A stretch of DNA of 64,000 nt from Gp13-AA77 sp035949375. Its GTDB lineage: Bacteria; Acidobacteriota; Terriglobia; UBA7540. The translations under genes were made by a program, and so were the position numbers. This document shows, piece after piece, positions 50,770-59,723 of the stretch. Where the stretch lies: NCBI GenBank assembly GCA_035949375.1, contig DASZIG010000081.1, positions 1-64,000 on the forward strand, given 5' to 3'. Numbering within the stretch: position 1 is the stretch's first letter; each line of letters starts with the position of its first letter. The notes beneath the pieces are model-generated. The model saw nothing but the letters and a program-made list of their open reading frames with translations, did not search any database and was not told the origin of the DNA.

Positions 50770-51930
50770 TCAGGGCGGGTCCAGCTCGGCGACGCCTTCG
50801 GCCGCTCCCGTAACGTAAATCTCAGGCGCGCCGCCGGTCCGTTCCTGGTACCCGCGGGCGACGGTCTGTCTGAAGGCGTCCACACTCTCGCTTCGCACCA
50901 GGTTTATGGTGCAACCCCCGAAGCCGCCGCCGGTCATGCGCGCCCCGTACACTCCCTCGGTTTGTTCTGCCAGGTCCACCAGCAGATCCAACTCTGCGCA
51001 ACTGACCTCGTAGTCGTCGCGCAGGCTGCGGTGCGATTCCGCCATGAGTGCGCCCACCGTCGCGAGATCGCCCGCGCCGAGCGCGCGCACGGCCTCGAGC
51101 ACGCGGCCGTTCTCACTCACCACATGGCGGCAACGGCGGTAGACGACGGGCGGCAGGGCGGACCCATACTTCTCAAGGTCGGCCAGCGTCACGTCCCGCA
51201 AGGCGCGCACCTCCGGCATGTGTTCCGCGAGCAGTCGTACTCCCGCCTCACACTCCGAGCGACGCTGGTTGTATTCGCCGCCGGCGAGCTCGTGCTTCAC
51301 CATGGTGTTGCAGATCACGAGACTGATCCCCCCGGGGAGCGCCACCAGGCTGTACTCGAGCGACCGGCAATCGAGCAGCAGCGCCTGGCCCGTGCGGCCA
51401 AAGCAGGAAATGAACTGGTCCATGATGCCGGAACGCACGCCCACAAACTCATTTTCCGCGCGCTGGCAGAGCTTGGCCAACTCCACGCGCTCCACGGGGT
51501 GCCCCGAGTTCTCGAGCAGGGCGTAGCCCGTGGCAACCTCAATGGCGGCGGAAGAACTGAGACCGGCCCCGATGGGAATCTCGCCGGCCACCAGCACGTC
51601 TGCCCCTCGCAGCCGCTTGCCCGCGCGCTCCAGCACCAGGACGACTCCGTATACATAGTCGCTCCATTCGTGACGCCGGTGATGGTTGGGGGAGTCGAGC
51701 TCGTACTCCGCGATACCAGGGAAATTCTCGGAAGAGAGCACGAGCTTGCGATCCGAACGCGAACTGAGGGCAACCCAGGTATAAAAGTCGATCGCAGCCG
51801 GAAGAACGAAGCCGTCGTTGTAGTCGGTGTGCTCGCCGATCAGGTTGACGCGGCCCGGGGCCCGAAAGACGCGGGGCCGGTGGCCGTACAGCGCTTCAAA
51901 CCGCTTCCGCAACTCCCCAGGTTGGTCCAT
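50770..51930 (-). CDS. galK: Galactokinase
   Basis: GHMP-family kinase phosphorylating galactose at C1 with ATP. It has the galactokinase signature APGRVNLIGEHTDYNDGFV near residue 25, the ATP-binding motif IPIGAGLSSSAAIEVATG near residue 120 and the C-terminal RMTGGGFGGCTINLV motif. The active-site base lies in GIMDQFISCFG. The 386-residue length is normal. It is first gene of galK-galT, divergent from the GH2 gene across 340 nt in which I see no clear palindromic operator. Confidence 0.95.
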   Translation of the reverse strand: MDQPGELRKRFEALYGHRPRVFRAPGRVNLIGEHTDYNDGFVLPAAIDFYTWVALSSRSDRKLVLSSENFPGIAEYELDSPNHHRRHEWSDYVYGVVLVLERAGKRLRGADVLVAGEIPIGAGLSSSAAIEVATGYALLENSGHPVERVELAKLCQRAENEFVGVRSGIMDQFISCFGRTGQALLLDCRSLEYSLVALPGGISLVICNTMVKHELAGGEYNQRRSECEAGVRLLAEHMPEVRALRDVTLADLEKYGSALPPVVYRRCRHVVSENGRVLEAVRALGAGDLATVGALMAESHRSLRDDYEVSCAELDLLVDLAEQTEGVYGARMTGGGFGGCTINLVRSESVDAFRQTVARGYQERTGGAPEIYVTGAAEGVAELDPP

Positions 51931-52270
51931 ATCGACCCACCCCCGTTCGCCAACCGCCTGACCGGATCAAAATTGCACTCGGCCCCGACGGGAAACGCAG
52001 TACGCCGTGACAGCCCGCGCTCGCTACTCCTCGCCTCGCCGATAAAGGGCCGATCAAGGAATCGAACGCTATCAGGAAAGAGAAGCTAACACGTTTCTCG
52101 GACGCGATGCAAAAGTTTAGCTTCGGCTTTCTCCCCGGCGTATGATCTGCAAGCCACTGCGAGCGGTCCGGCGTTTGCGGGCGACGCTCGCGCTGTGCTA
52201 CTTTGCCTCCTCTAAACTCCGGCGCTGAATGCGCGTCCCATCGCAAGCCGGCGCCCACAGACTCGAGGTC
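51931..52270. other. Divergent intergenic region between galK and the GH2 gene
   Basis: 340 nt with no gene. It must hold promoters for both directions. I found no copy of the CGTGTACGTACACG operator and no convincing -35/-10 pair. Confidence 0.5.
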
Positions 52271-54604
52271 ATGATGAATCGCAGAAACCTGATGAAGACG
52301 GGCTTGGCCGGGATCGGCAGCCTCTGGCTGCTCAAGGATTATCGGGCCACGGAAGCGGCGGCCCCCGCCGAAGCCCTGCCACTCGCGGTCCGCCACGTTC
52401 TTCCCATGAACCGCAATTGGCTATACGGAGGGAAATCGGTTCCTGGATCGAGCAAGTCCGATTTCGACGACCACCGGTTTCAGCGGGTCACGATTCCGCA
52501 CACGAACAAGCTGCTGCCATGGCACAGCTTCGATGAACGGCAATTCCAGTTCGTATCGATCTACCGACGGCACTTCCGGCCGCCCGCCGAACTGCGGGGG
52601 CGTCGCATCTTCGTGGATTTTGCCGGCGTCATGACCGCCGCCACCGTCGCGATCAATGGCGAGACGCTGGGAGAGTACCGGGGCGGATACACGCCGTTCT
52701 CGTTTGAGCTCACGAAACACCTGAGATGGGACGCGGACAATGTGCTCGCCGTGGAGGTCGATTCCACCGAGCGGCCCGACATCCCGCCTTTCGGACAGAA
52801 CATCGATTACCTGACCTTCGGCGGCATCTATCGCGAAGTCGCGTTGCGGGCAGTGCCCGATGTTTTCCTGGAAAACGTATTTGCCAAGCCGGTGGACGTG
52901 CTTTCCGACAGCCGTAGGATGGACGTGCGGTGTTTCCTGAGCAAGCCCGACGCTCGCCCCCCCAGCGCCCTAAAACTCAAAGTGGAACTGCGCGACGGGC
53001 AGAACGTTATCGCCAGCGGAGCCAAAGACGTCCCCGCCTCGGCCGAAGGCGGCGACCACCTGGTTTCGTTGACGAGCCTGGGCAAGATCGACCTCTGGAA
53101 TCTCGGGAGTCCGCGGCTCTACCAGGTCGTGACCGAGCTCTATGACGGGCCGAATCTCGTGGACGAGTATGCGACGCGCATCGGGTTCCGCGAAGCCCGC
53201 TTTACGCCGGACGGCTTTCAGCTCAACGGCGAGACGATCAAGCTGCGCGGGCTGAACCACCATCAGACTTTTCCCTACGTGGGCGGCGCCATGCCCGCCC
53301 GGGTCGAGCGGCGGGACGCGATCATTCTGAGGAAGGACTTGAAGTGCAACATCGTGCGCACTTCGCACTACCCTCAATCGCCGCACTTCCTCGATTGCTG
53401 CGACGAAATCGGCCTGTTGGTCTTCGAGGAAATCCCAGGCTGGCAGCATATCGGGGATCAGGCCTGGCAGGACCTGGCGGTGCGTAACGTGGGCGAAATG
53501 ATCCGGCGCGACTGGAATCACCCGTCCATCATTCTCTGGGGGGTCCGCATCAACGAGTCGCTCGATAACCACGACTTCTACACGCGCACCAACGCGCTGG
53601 CGCACGAACTGGACGATTCGCGACAGACCGGCGGCGTGCGCTACCTGGTGAACTCGGAGCTCCTCGAAGACGTTTACACGCGCAACGACTTCGGATTTCC
53701 CTTGCAGCCTCCCAACCACCCGCTCTACATGAACACCGAGTTCAACGGGCACATGTTCCCGACCAAACGCTACGACAACGTGGACCGCGTGATGGAACAC
53801 GCGCGGCGGCACGCGCGGGTGCACGATCAACTGGCCTCCGACAAGCGCTACGCCGGCGGGATCGGTTGGTGCGCCTTCGACTACAACACCCATTTCAATT
53901 TCGGCTCCGGCGACCGCATCTGCTACCACGGCGTCAGCGATATCTTCCGCATTCCCAAGCCGGCCGCATTCTTCTATCGCTCGCAGTGCGACCCGAAGGA
54001 AGAGGTTGTGCTTGAACCGTGCTTCAACTGGTCGCAGGGCGATGAGTCCGAAGGCGGCGGAATTCGCAAGGCCGTCATCTGCTCGAATTGTGATCACCTC
54101 AAGATCTACCTGCAGGATAAGCCGCTGGTGGAGGTGGATCCGGATCGCGAAACCTATCCGCACCTGCGCTATCCGCCGTTCCAGGTCAATCTGTGGAGTC
54201 GCCGTCTCGAGGACTGGGGCGATCTGCGGATCGACGGCTACATCAGTGGCGAAAAGGTGATCTCGAGGACCCTGCCCGGCAACGATACGGACGCTCAATT
54301 GCACCTGGAGCCGGACGACCGGGAGCTCATGGGTGATGGCATCGATGCCACCCGCGTGGTCGTAAAGGTCACGAACACCGAGGGAGGCTGGCGCCCCTTC
54401 TCGACTGGAGCCCTCGCGCTAACCATCGGGGGTCCGGGTGAGATCATCGGAGAGAATCCGTTTGCGCTGTCCGGGGGCGCAGGCGCCGTTTGGGTGAGGA
54501 GCAAGCCGGCTGCAGGCACCATTCGTCTCGAGGCACTCCATCCGTACCTCGGAACCAAGGTCGTCACAATTCAAGTGAAGGCGGCGAAGCCGGAAGCGAT
54601 CTGA
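52271..54604 (+). CDS. GH2 family beta-galactosidase-like glycosidase with Tat-like signal
   Basis: Glycoside hydrolase family 2 enzyme (beta-galactosidase, beta-glucuronidase or beta-mannosidase type), 777 residues. A twin-arginine-like leader NRRNLMKTGLAGIGSLWLL suggests export. Sugar-binding jelly roll (about 60-200), immunoglobulin-like domain, then the barrel: LRGLNHHQTFPYVG, acid/base Glu429 in RINESLDN and nucleophile Glu490 in YMNTEFNGH. Two C-terminal Ig-like domains follow. The Trp-Gly-Val-Arg before the acid/base differs from the usual WSLGNE, so activity should be assigned with care. GAGG precedes the ATG pair at 52271/52274. Genomic setting favours a galactoside substrate. Confidence 0.9.
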   Translation: MMNRRNLMKTGLAGIGSLWLLKDYRATEAAAPAEALPLAVRHVLPMNRNWLYGGKSVPGSSKSDFDDHRFQRVTIPHTNKLLPWHSFDERQFQFVSIYRRHFRPPAELRGRRIFVDFAGVMTAATVAINGETLGEYRGGYTPFSFELTKHLRWDADNVLAVEVDSTERPDIPPFGQNIDYLTFGGIYREVALRAVPDVFLENVFAKPVDVLSDSRRMDVRCFLSKPDARPPSALKLKVELRDGQNVIASGAKDVPASAEGGDHLVSLTSLGKIDLWNLGSPRLYQVVTELYDGPNLVDEYATRIGFREARFTPDGFQLNGETIKLRGLNHHQTFPYVGGAMPARVERRDAIILRKDLKCNIVRTSHYPQSPHFLDCCDEIGLLVFEEIPGWQHIGDQAWQDLAVRNVGEMIRRDWNHPSIILWGVRINESLDNHDFYTRTNALAHELDDSRQTGGVRYLVNSELLEDVYTRNDFGFPLQPPNHPLYMNTEFNGHMFPTKRYDNVDRVMEHARRHARVHDQLASDKRYAGGIGWCAFDYNTHFNFGSGDRICYHGVSDIFRIPKPAAFFYRSQCDPKEEVVLEPCFNWSQGDESEGGGIRKAVICSNCDHLKIYLQDKPLVEVDPDRETYPHLRYPPFQVNLWSRRLEDWGDLRIDGYISGEKVISRTLPGNDTDAQLHLEPDDRELMGDGIDATRVVVKVTNTEGGWRPFSTGALALTIGGPGEIIGENPFALSGGAGAVWVRSKPAAGTIRLEALHPYLGTKVVTIQVKAAKPEAI

Positions 54605-55195
54605 CGCCTGGGGGTCGTCGGCTGGATGGCTTGCAGCGCCTACAGCCATAGCCTACTCCCAGCGGCCGGTTGCCAGAAGCTCGAGCCGCCACCGGTGTCC
54701 ACACGGTCAGAATTTGCTGCGGATTTTGCTTCCCCGCGCGCCTGCGTAGAAACGTGTTGACAGCCGCCCGAGGACTAGGGTAACAACTAGGGTCCGCTCT
54801 GAGGGGGGCATTCAGCTGGCCGCGTTAGCGGTGCCGCTAGGCTAAGCCGCGCAAGGCGGTTTAGCCCGTAAGGATCACAGGAGGGTCCTTAATGCTATCA
54901 ACCCAGGCAGGCTCCCGATTCCTTAAACTCCTTTCCGTTAAAGGCCAAAGTACTACTTCACTCGCGCAATCTGGCGCATGCGGTGGGCGTGTGCCGAGGA
55001 GACTCGCCGTGGGTCAGCCCTGAAGTTCCTGGGACAGCTCACATCACCCACGCGCTAGCGAGAAGCCACCAGCGATTTTTCCATCGCAAGGTGCCTCATC
55101 CTGCTTCTAGCAGCGCATTGGAGCCGGTGTCCGTGCTACGGACTAGACGAGTCAGAGGAAGCGACACAAGCAAAACTTAAAGAGAAAGGAAAATC
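54605..55195 (+). promoter_or_regulatory. 591-nt non-coding region with multi-hairpin leader candidate
   Basis: No gene. A TTGACA at 54757 has a weak -10 (TAACAA, 18-nt spacer). Hairpins then follow: 54826-54839 (TAGCG/CGCTA), 54841-54865 (10-bp stem, loop GCAAG), 54869-54891 (8-bp stem), and a larger fold 54961-55062 closed by CTCGC/GCGAG. The large fold contains CGAG-GAGA-CTCG (54995-55006), a GNRA tetraloop hairpin. It precedes the secreted protein gene at 55196. I could not match it to a known riboswitch class. Confidence 0.5.
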
Positions 55196-56287
55196 GTGAA
55201 GAAGATTCTTGCGTTCGCTATAATTACTATATGGTTATCATCTATGGTTTCCACAGCGCAGACCGTTCTCGTCGGAAGGCCATATGCGCAGGACCAGTTC
55301 GAATCCAGCGAATCGGGGCAGGCCGAGGCCTTCGAAGCGGTGGCCACCGCTTCCGGGACTCTGAGTTCGCTCACGTTTTTCTTGTCCGGGCGCAACACCT
55401 CTACCACAGTCTACTTCGGTCTCTACGCCGACAACGGCGCCGGGCATCCCGGAACGCTCCTGGCCCAAGGCTCGACGTTATCCCCGGTAAATCACGGGTG
55501 GAACACGATCGCGGTCTCGTCGGTAGCCATCAGTTCCGGGATCACCTATTGGCTGGCTGTCCTGGGCACGAACAATACCCTCTGGATCCGGGACAACTCG
55601 GCGGGTTCGTGCGCCGCTGAGAGCAGCAGTTCGACGACGTTGATGTCATTACCGTCCCTTTGGTCCACAGGCGAGCCATTGCCGGACCAATGTCCGCTGG
55701 CAGGGTACGGAAGTGGGATGGTCGAGGTCGGTCCCCCATCGGTCGTTCTTAGTCCAACAACCCTGAGCTTCGGCAATCAGCAGACAGGAAGCGCCAGTGC
55801 TCCGCAAACGGTTCTCCTGACCAATGAGGGGGGATCGACCCTCACGATTTCCGGCATTGGCCTGTCAGGAACCAATGCGACTGATTTCACTGAGAGCAAC
55901 AACTGTCCATCGAGTCTCGGTGTAGGGGGCAGTTGCGAAACCATGGTGACATTTTCGCCGACCGCCACAGGCAACATGACTGCTGCGCTCAGCCTTACGG
56001 ACAATGCCCAGGGCAGTCCGCAAACTGTGCCACTTTCCGGCACCGGAGTGTCGCACTCCGTGACCCTGAACTGGGACCCGCCCACAGGAGGCGGACAGCT
56101 TACGGGCTACAACGTCTATCGAGGCATAACGTCGGGAGGAGAGACTTTTTTTGCGAGTGCGGGGGGCAATCTGACTTTTGAGGATACTGACGTATCTTCG
56201 GGAGAGACGTACTACTACGAGGTGACTGCGAGCGGTCCCGGTGGCCAGAGCGGACCCTCAAACGAAGCGATGGCGACCGTTCCATAA
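55196..56287 (+). CDS. Secreted protein with HYDIN/ASPM-SPD-2-like and fibronectin III domains
   Basis: A signal peptide (MKKILAFAIITIWLSSMVSTAQ) is followed by a choice-of-anchor-like beta domain (about 25-175) with GLYADNGAGHPGTLLAQG. An ASPM/SPD-2/HYDIN-type Ig-like domain follows (about 180-275, LSFGNQQTGSASAPQTVLLTN, FSPTATGNMTAALSL). A C-terminal fibronectin III domain closes it (about 280-363, LNWDPPTGGGQLTGYNVYRG). It has no PEP-CTERM tail, LPXTG or other anchor. The GTG start at 55196 has AGAAAGGA in front. It is likely an extracellular adhesion or matrix protein. The 591-nt upstream region is structured and may regulate it. Confidence 0.85.
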   Translation: MKKILAFAIITIWLSSMVSTAQTVLVGRPYAQDQFESSESGQAEAFEAVATASGTLSSLTFFLSGRNTSTTVYFGLYADNGAGHPGTLLAQGSTLSPVNHGWNTIAVSSVAISSGITYWLAVLGTNNTLWIRDNSAGSCAAESSSSTTLMSLPSLWSTGEPLPDQCPLAGYGSGMVEVGPPSVVLSPTTLSFGNQQTGSASAPQTVLLTNEGGSTLTISGIGLSGTNATDFTESNNCPSSLGVGGSCETMVTFSPTATGNMTAALSLTDNAQGSPQTVPLSGTGVSHSVTLNWDPPTGGGQLTGYNVYRGITSGGETFFASAGGNLTFEDTDVSSGETYYYEVTASGPGGQSGPSNEAMATVP

Positions 56288-56565
56288 CTTCCAATGATGT
56301 AAGCTGCTGGTGCTACCAGGTCAGGATTTCCAAAGAGTGCCGGGACCCCGCCCGCGCGAGTCAGTTGCGGAAGACGCGGCGGAGACTGCCGGGCCGCAGA
56401 TCTAGCAACGCGGCTCCCTGGCTTCCAGAGTTCAACAAGCCTTAAGGTGCACGGAAGGTCGTCAAGAATACGGATGAAGGCGGGTCTTTCAACAGGCTGC
56501 CAAGGCAGGGGGCGCTGCACAGATTCGCTGTGCGTCAACCTCAGTCCCCGTTGGCGTGTTCGCCC

Positions 56566-57324
56566 CTACTGCCGGAGTATGATCGAGCCGCCGCGGCGCA
56601 GAACGAGAGCGGCGACGGCGAGGAGCAACAAGTCCAGCCCCAGTGTCCCTAACTGGGACGGCTCCGGAGCGGAGGAGGGGACGTACATCATAAATTCCTG
56701 CGGCGTTGAATAACCCGAATTCTGTGTGCCGGGATCCGGCGTAAGGATCTGCCAGCCCGCACTGTTGTAGCTGCCCTTGCCCTCGGCTTCACTGATGTAA
56801 GTCAGCGTTCCCTCGTACAAGGAGTTGCTCGCGTAGCCTCCGCCAAGAATTTCCTGCATGTAGGTGAGCGGAGACGGTGATTCGTTATTGCCATTGATGC
56901 CATATGTCAGATCCCACATTGCGAACGAGATTTCGGTCTGCGCGGTTGTGTTCGTAGGGTTCGCGAGCATTTGCGCGCCCAGCCACGCCAATTCATCGTA
57001 CAGCGACTGATTATTGCCAAACATCGGCGTGCCCAACTTGCCGTTGCTTACCGTCGTCGCGTTTATGACGGAGGCGGTCCATGACTCATTGTAATACGTG
57101 TTGTTCGACCAATCGTCGCATATCACAGGTGTATTGGTCACACCTCCGACCGTCGCGGTGTATGGGTCCACGTAAACGTCACCGAACGTGGCCCCATCCC
57201 CGACGCCTGTGAGTGTCATCTGGGTCGTGCCAGCCCACAAACCCGCCGCCGCGACCATCAGAATTGACGTCAGCAACACCAGGTTTTTACCGAAGCGCTT
57301 AACGGCCGATCCCTTGATTTGCAT
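56566..57324 (-). CDS. PEP-CTERM sorting-domain exported protein
   Basis: Extracellular protein destined for exosortase processing. A signal peptide (KRFGKNLVLLTSILMVAAAGLWAG) is followed by a 190-residue body rich in Asn, Thr, Ser and aromatic residues. It ends in a canonical PEP-CTERM tail: APEPSQ, a hydrophobic helix (LGLDLLLLAVAALVL) and the basic RRGG. A GTG/ATG-rich upstream extension is possible, but a promoter (-35 TTGACA, -10 TTAAAT) lies so close to 57402 that transcription would start near 57394. So ATG 57324 behind GGGGG is the credible start (252 aa). Exosortase would be supplied by the gene at 57929-58912. Confidence 0.88.
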   Translation of the reverse strand: MQIKGSAVKRFGKNLVLLTSILMVAAAGLWAGTTQMTLTGVGDGATFGDVYVDPYTATVGGVTNTPVICDDWSNNTYYNESWTASVINATTVSNGKLGTPMFGNNQSLYDELAWLGAQMLANPTNTTAQTEISFAMWDLTYGINGNNESPSPLTYMQEILGGGYASNSLYEGTLTYISEAEGKGSYNSAGWQILTPDPGTQNSGYSTPQEFMMYVPSSAPEPSQLGTLGLDLLLLAVAALVLRRGGSIILRQ

Positions 57325-57400
57325 CGCAATCCCCCCGTTCCAGCACGAGCGTCTGCTCCAAAATACCCGCTGACAAAGATGCACCTCGCGTGTCTTGGTC

Positions 57401-57429
57401 ATTTAAGAGCCGGACGCAGATTATGTCAA
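57401..57429 (-). promoter_or_regulatory. Sigma-70-type promoter for the PEP-CTERM gene
   Basis: On the minus strand TTGACA (57429-57424) and TTAAAT (57406-57401) are separated by exactly 17 nt. Predicted transcription start is near 57394, giving a leader of about 70 nt before ATG 57324. Confidence 0.7.
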
Positions 57430-57928
57430 TCGGTCTAAGGTACAGCTTACTAGTCAGATAACTAAAAAGGACGCAATGTCCTGAATTTCAGTCACAAGAA
57501 GTTTCAACGTGCTGTTAATTTAAACCGTCGAGACTGTTGGTCCCCGTCATTGTCGAGCATTAGCCGGTCAGTGGTATGCCTACGGTACCAGCCCACCAGC
57601 CCGGCGCCGTGGCAAACTGTGCGGGCACGCCTAAGCAAACACGTTATTTACCGGGGCGCGTTGCTCGGGCGCGCGGCGCCGGCTGGCTGCGAGTGCCAGC
57701 GTAGTGCGGTTGACAGGTTGCCGATGCGCGTTACGGGGAGCAGGAAGTGGGTGAGTTGTTCAGAAGGCAAGGAGGGGGAGGTGGAGTGGGGGGCAGTGCT
57801 TTGGCCCGGGCTAGGAAGGCGGGCGTGGTTTGGCGAAGCGTGTCCTTACCCCTGGCGGAGTGGACTCGAAAACCGAACCCGAGGCAAACCCACGTTCCCG
57901 GCGCCCTCTTGTCGAGCGCCAGGCGCGA
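57430..57928. other. Gene-free region between PEP-CTERM gene and exosortase
   Basis: No gene supported. It contains a weak minus-strand terminator at 57468-57482. Beyond that it is GC-rich sequence (57600-57900) without protein-like frames or repeats that I can recognise. Confidence 0.5.
57468..57482 (-). terminator. Short rho-independent terminator candidate
   Basis: On the minus strand AGGAC-ATTGC-GTCCT followed by TTTTAG. The stem is only 5 bp, so efficiency is doubtful. It would end transcription from the exosortase operon just before the PEP-CTERM promoter. Confidence 0.4.
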
Positions 57929-58912
57929 TCACCGCACCGCGGAAAGTGGCTCCGTGGGGGACGGGTTCTCGCTGCCGGAGGGAGCGCCAGCCTCGGACCT
58001 CTGCAGCAACCGCAGGAGCGGTACCAGAAAGCCGACGCCGATGATGGAAAAGGGGATTCCGCTGTTGCGGTGAAGTTCTCCCGTGAGAAAGTCCCGGTTC
58101 ACGTACGTCGAAAGCAGGGATATCGTCGCGATGCGAAGACCGTTCTTGAGCATCGCGATCGGTACAGTCGCTAAGACCAGACACAGCTTGCTTCGGACGG
58201 AGCGGAGAAAGAAGTGCCCCGCCAGGAGTCCGGTGATCAGTAGCGCCCAGCTCGACCGAATTCCGCTGCACTCCTCGGCCACTTCGATTGTCACTCCGGG
58301 AAGTGAGAACACCAAGCCTTCCTTCAGCACCGGCACACCCAGCAGCTTGAAGATCCCGTAAGTTACTAATGCAGATCCTTGCTGAAGCGACGAGACAACG
58401 CGCGCCAGCAAGAAGTCGGGAAGCGGAACCATCAGGACCAGCAGCAGAAACGGCAGCGTCGCGGCCTTGAGGGCCTGCGGACCGTAGCAGGCGATGAATC
58501 CGCCGCTCCAAAGCAACACAAGTGAGAGAATGGCCAGCGAAAGAGCGCCAGTGGGGTTTGCCCGGGACAGAGTAACTCCGCTTACCCACACTCCCCCCAG
58601 CCCTAGCAGTACTGGCGCTGCACCCAGGCCGAGACGATATTCAAGGCGAATGAAGATTCTCCTTCGCTCCAGGACCATGAGACAGCCCGCGATCAGCGGG
58701 ATCAGAAGAGCGTGGGTGTAAACGTCATTTGCGGCAGCCAGGTCAATCAGCGAGCGTAAGGCTCGTGCCGAAATCAAGCAGGCACAAACCACCCCAAGAA
58801 CGAAATAAGCGTGGCGGGCCTTTGTCAAGGTGTGGTCGCGTGAACCGCGGCATGATGTGCCGCTCGCGGCAAGCGCGAATCGGATCACACGGTGCGCTGC
58901 CTCTACGGGCAT
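57929..58912 (-). CDS. Exosortase (PEP-CTERM processing transpeptidase)
   Basis: Polytopic membrane cysteine protease/transpeptidase that recognises PEP-CTERM tails. About eight transmembrane helices. The catalytic triad is visible: Cys215 in VAEECSGIRSS, Arg260 in MLKNGLRIA and His281 in ELHRNSGIPFS. It has 327 residues, the short form without the C-terminal EpsI domain. The start overlaps the response-regulator stop by 10 nt. The same operon encodes Wzz- and Wzc-like proteins, the usual link between exosortase and exopolysaccharide. Subtype (XrtA, B, etc.) cannot be decided by eye. Confidence 0.92.
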   Translation of the reverse strand: MPVEAAHRVIRFALAASGTSCRGSRDHTLTKARHAYFVLGVVCACLISARALRSLIDLAAANDVYTHALLIPLIAGCLMVLERRRIFIRLEYRLGLGAAPVLLGLGGVWVSGVTLSRANPTGALSLAILSLVLLWSGGFIACYGPQALKAATLPFLLLVLMVPLPDFLLARVVSSLQQGSALVTYGIFKLLGVPVLKEGLVFSLPGVTIEVAEECSGIRSSWALLITGLLAGHFFLRSVRSKLCLVLATVPIAMLKNGLRIATISLLSTYVNRDFLTGELHRNSGIPFSIIGVGFLVPLLRLLQRSEAGAPSGSENPSPTEPLSAVR

Positions 58913-59646
58913 GAAACGTTTGCGTATTCCTCAACGGGATCCATGGACAAACCAACATCGCAGGGGAAAACGTCCCAGTGATTGTTCACTGCAAACAAGG
59001 CCAGTTCCAGACGGCTGGAGAGGCCAAGCTTCTCGTAGATATTCGTCAGATGATGCTTGACCGTGCGCGGGGTGATGGAGAACTTCTCGCTGGCATCGCT
59101 ATTGGAGCATCCGTTGGCAATGGCGGCGATGATTTCAATCTCGCGCGGAGTCAGCTTGTAGTCGCGCCAGGACTTGCGCCGGGGAGGTGTCGGCGTGAAA
59201 TTGCGCAGCGCCATCGTCCGCTCCGGGGCTGCCTTTTCACCCACCCAGTATTGGCCCGCGATGACGCTACGCACGCCGTTCAGCAGCGCGCGGGTGTCCG
59301 AGCCCTTCAGCACGAAGCCGCGCGCCCCGGCTCGGAACGCTTCCAGGATCTGCCTGCGATCGAGCGCATAGGCCAGGAGCAGAGTGCGCACCGGGGCTTC
59401 GGCGGCGGAGAGTTGGGCGAGCACGTCGAGCCCCGAAGGGGGCATTTCAAGGTCAAGCAGCAACAGATCGGGACGGAATTGCGAGACGACCCGGACCGCA
59501 TCGCTGGCGCTGGTGGCCTCCGCCACCACTCTAACGTCAGCTTCGGCTTCGAGGAGGCGCCGTACGCCGTAGCCCCAAATGGGCTCGTGCGCGGCAACTG
59601 CCACGGTGGTTTGAGGACGTTCATTGCTCATGCGTGAATTATCCAA
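58903..59646 (-). CDS. NarL/LuxR-family response regulator
   Basis: Two-domain transcription factor. The receiver domain (about 14-130) has phosphoacceptor Asp65 in LLLLDLEMPP and the switch Lys in GFVLKGSDT. The acidic pocket near residue 20 reads AHEP, so one of the two usual acids is missing. The DNA-binding domain has the LuxR pattern LTPREIEIIAAIANGCSN, then PRTVKHHLTNIYEKLGL. A short C-terminal tail follows. It is encoded between the Wzc-like kinase and exosortase genes, and overlaps the latter. It probably regulates the polysaccharide/exosortase operon. No histidine kinase is adjacent. Confidence 0.9.
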   Translation of the reverse strand: MDNSRMSNERPQTTVAVAAHEPIWGYGVRRLLEAEADVRVVAEATSASDAVRVVSQFRPDLLLLDLEMPPSGLDVLAQLSAAEAPVRTLLLAYALDRRQILEAFRAGARGFVLKGSDTRALLNGVRSVIAGQYWVGEKAAPERTMALRNFTPTPPRRKSWRDYKLTPREIEIIAAIANGCSNSDASEKFSITPRTVKHHLTNIYEKLGLSSRLELALFAVNNHWDVFPCDVGLSMDPVEEYANVSCP

Positions 59647-59723
59647 TGGTGAGGTGTAGCTGGACTGCTGTTCAGCCGCGCTGCTCAGTGAGTAGAACCC
59701 CGCGTGCCAAAGATGTGTTGGGA

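Noticed and set aside
52229..52270. Upstream start of the GH2 gene
   Set aside because: Start at 52229 would put 14 residues before the twin-arginine leader; GAGG before the ATG pair at 52271 is better placed.
54757..55062. Known riboswitch (c-di-GMP-I, cobalamin, TPP) before the secreted protein gene
   Set aside because: The conserved cores (for example CACGCACAGGGCAAACC or GCCACTG with CTGCCCCCGCAAC) are not present; only an unnamed structure can be claimed.
57747..58174. Plus-strand short frames overlapping the exosortase 3' end
   Set aside because: They are antisense to exosortase or in GC-rich non-coding DNA, and lack ribosome-binding sites and protein-like composition.
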